Part shown: positions 63,784 through 64,000 of the stretch, in pieces
How positions within the stretch are numbered: the first letter of the stretch is position 1
How the letters are laid out: each line of letters begins with the position of its first letter
NCBI GenBank assembly: GCA_030522415.1
Contig: CM060108.1
Span: 54,104,452-54,168,451 of the forward strand
Length of the DNA stretch: 64,000 bases
Reading direction: 5' to 3'
Origin: Channallabes apus
Lineage: Eukaryota > Chordata > Actinopteri > Siluriformes > Clariidae
The notes under the pieces: generated by a model
Told to the model about the DNA's origin: nothing
The model's input: the letters and a program-made list of their open reading frames with translations, nothing else
The model's database searches: none
Position numbers and translations under genes: made by a program

Positions 63784-64000
63784 CTACTCTGTAGTTACCA
63801 AACGCCGCTGAGAGGCTAAACGAGAACTCAATGCATTTGCGACACAACAATAAACATCCGTGAGGCAAAACTTGTCTTTAGTTGATTTTATTTATTGGAC
63901 AGACTGATGATATCCAGTTTTGTTGTCTTATGTTGTCTTATGTTGTCTTATGTTGTCTTATGTTGTGTCGCAAATGCATTGAGTTCTCGTTTAGCCTCTC
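63784..64000. repeat. Inverted repeat with decamer tandem array
   Basis: 63795-63835 (GAGAGGCTAAACGAGAACTC, AATGCATTTGCGACACAACA) is the reverse complement of 63963-64000. Between them TGTTGTCTTA is repeated about four times (63918-63962). It may continue beyond the window. Confidence 0.8.

Overview
This window is vertebrate nuclear DNA, almost certainly from a teleost fish; an ostariophysan such as a catfish is possible, but that is only a guess. The evidence is AT-rich DNA with spliced exons (GT/AG borders, phase-1 immunoglobulin exons, AATAAA signals), Tc1-type transposons, tRNA-headed SINEs ending in the fish-type GTCGCTCTGGATAAGAGCG tail, L2 LINEs with an esterase ORF1, hAT, Harbinger and Tigger-like elements, and CA/TG microsatellites. 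Few cellular genes are present. Most of the sequence is nested transposable-element DNA.

Layout. 0-2.5 kb: LINE and Tc1 remnants. 2.5-4.2 kb: an intact C2H2 zinc-finger terminal exon (12 fingers, + strand). 4.2-12 kb: Harbinger and hAT MITEs, then a LINE interrupted by a second LINE that carries a Tc1 element. 12-16.2 kb: mostly non-coding DNA plus a decayed multi-exon zinc-finger/SAMD3-like gene with a hAT MITE at its start codon. 17-21.6 kb: repeats, a second zinc-finger exon (- strand) and its duplicated flank. 21.6-31.6 kb: Tigger/hAT remnants, a gag and LTR fragment, a CpG-rich foldback element, and an RT-bearing LINE cut by other insertions, one a hAT element with a perfect 8-bp target duplication. 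31.6-33.5 kb: an inverted copy of the zinc-finger flank without its exon. 33.5-42.5 kb: two L2 LINEs placed head to head; the + strand one keeps esterase and endonuclease ORFs but has lost reverse transcriptase. 42.5-48 kb: a second Tc1 and a third zinc-finger copy broken by a frameshift, a stop and a 2.25-kb L2 insertion. 48-54.9 kb: DNA-transposon remnants, a SINE, a small gene-like cassette and a promoter-like CpG segment with an RFX X-box and a CRE. 55-61 kb: immunoglobulin-domain receptor exons, comprising one lone V exon and then a nearly complete gene (V, second Ig, transmembrane, tail, polyA). 61-64 kb: Tc1, L2 and mariner remnants and a terminal inverted repeat.

The likely working genes are two C2H2 zinc-finger exons (presumed DNA-binding regulators, local paralogues) and one Ig-superfamily surface receptor. 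The zinc-finger copies lie in a duplicon present four times here (+,-,+,+). Everything else is best read as mobile DNA. All calls come from reading the sequence; family names rest on remembered motifs and no database search was run.
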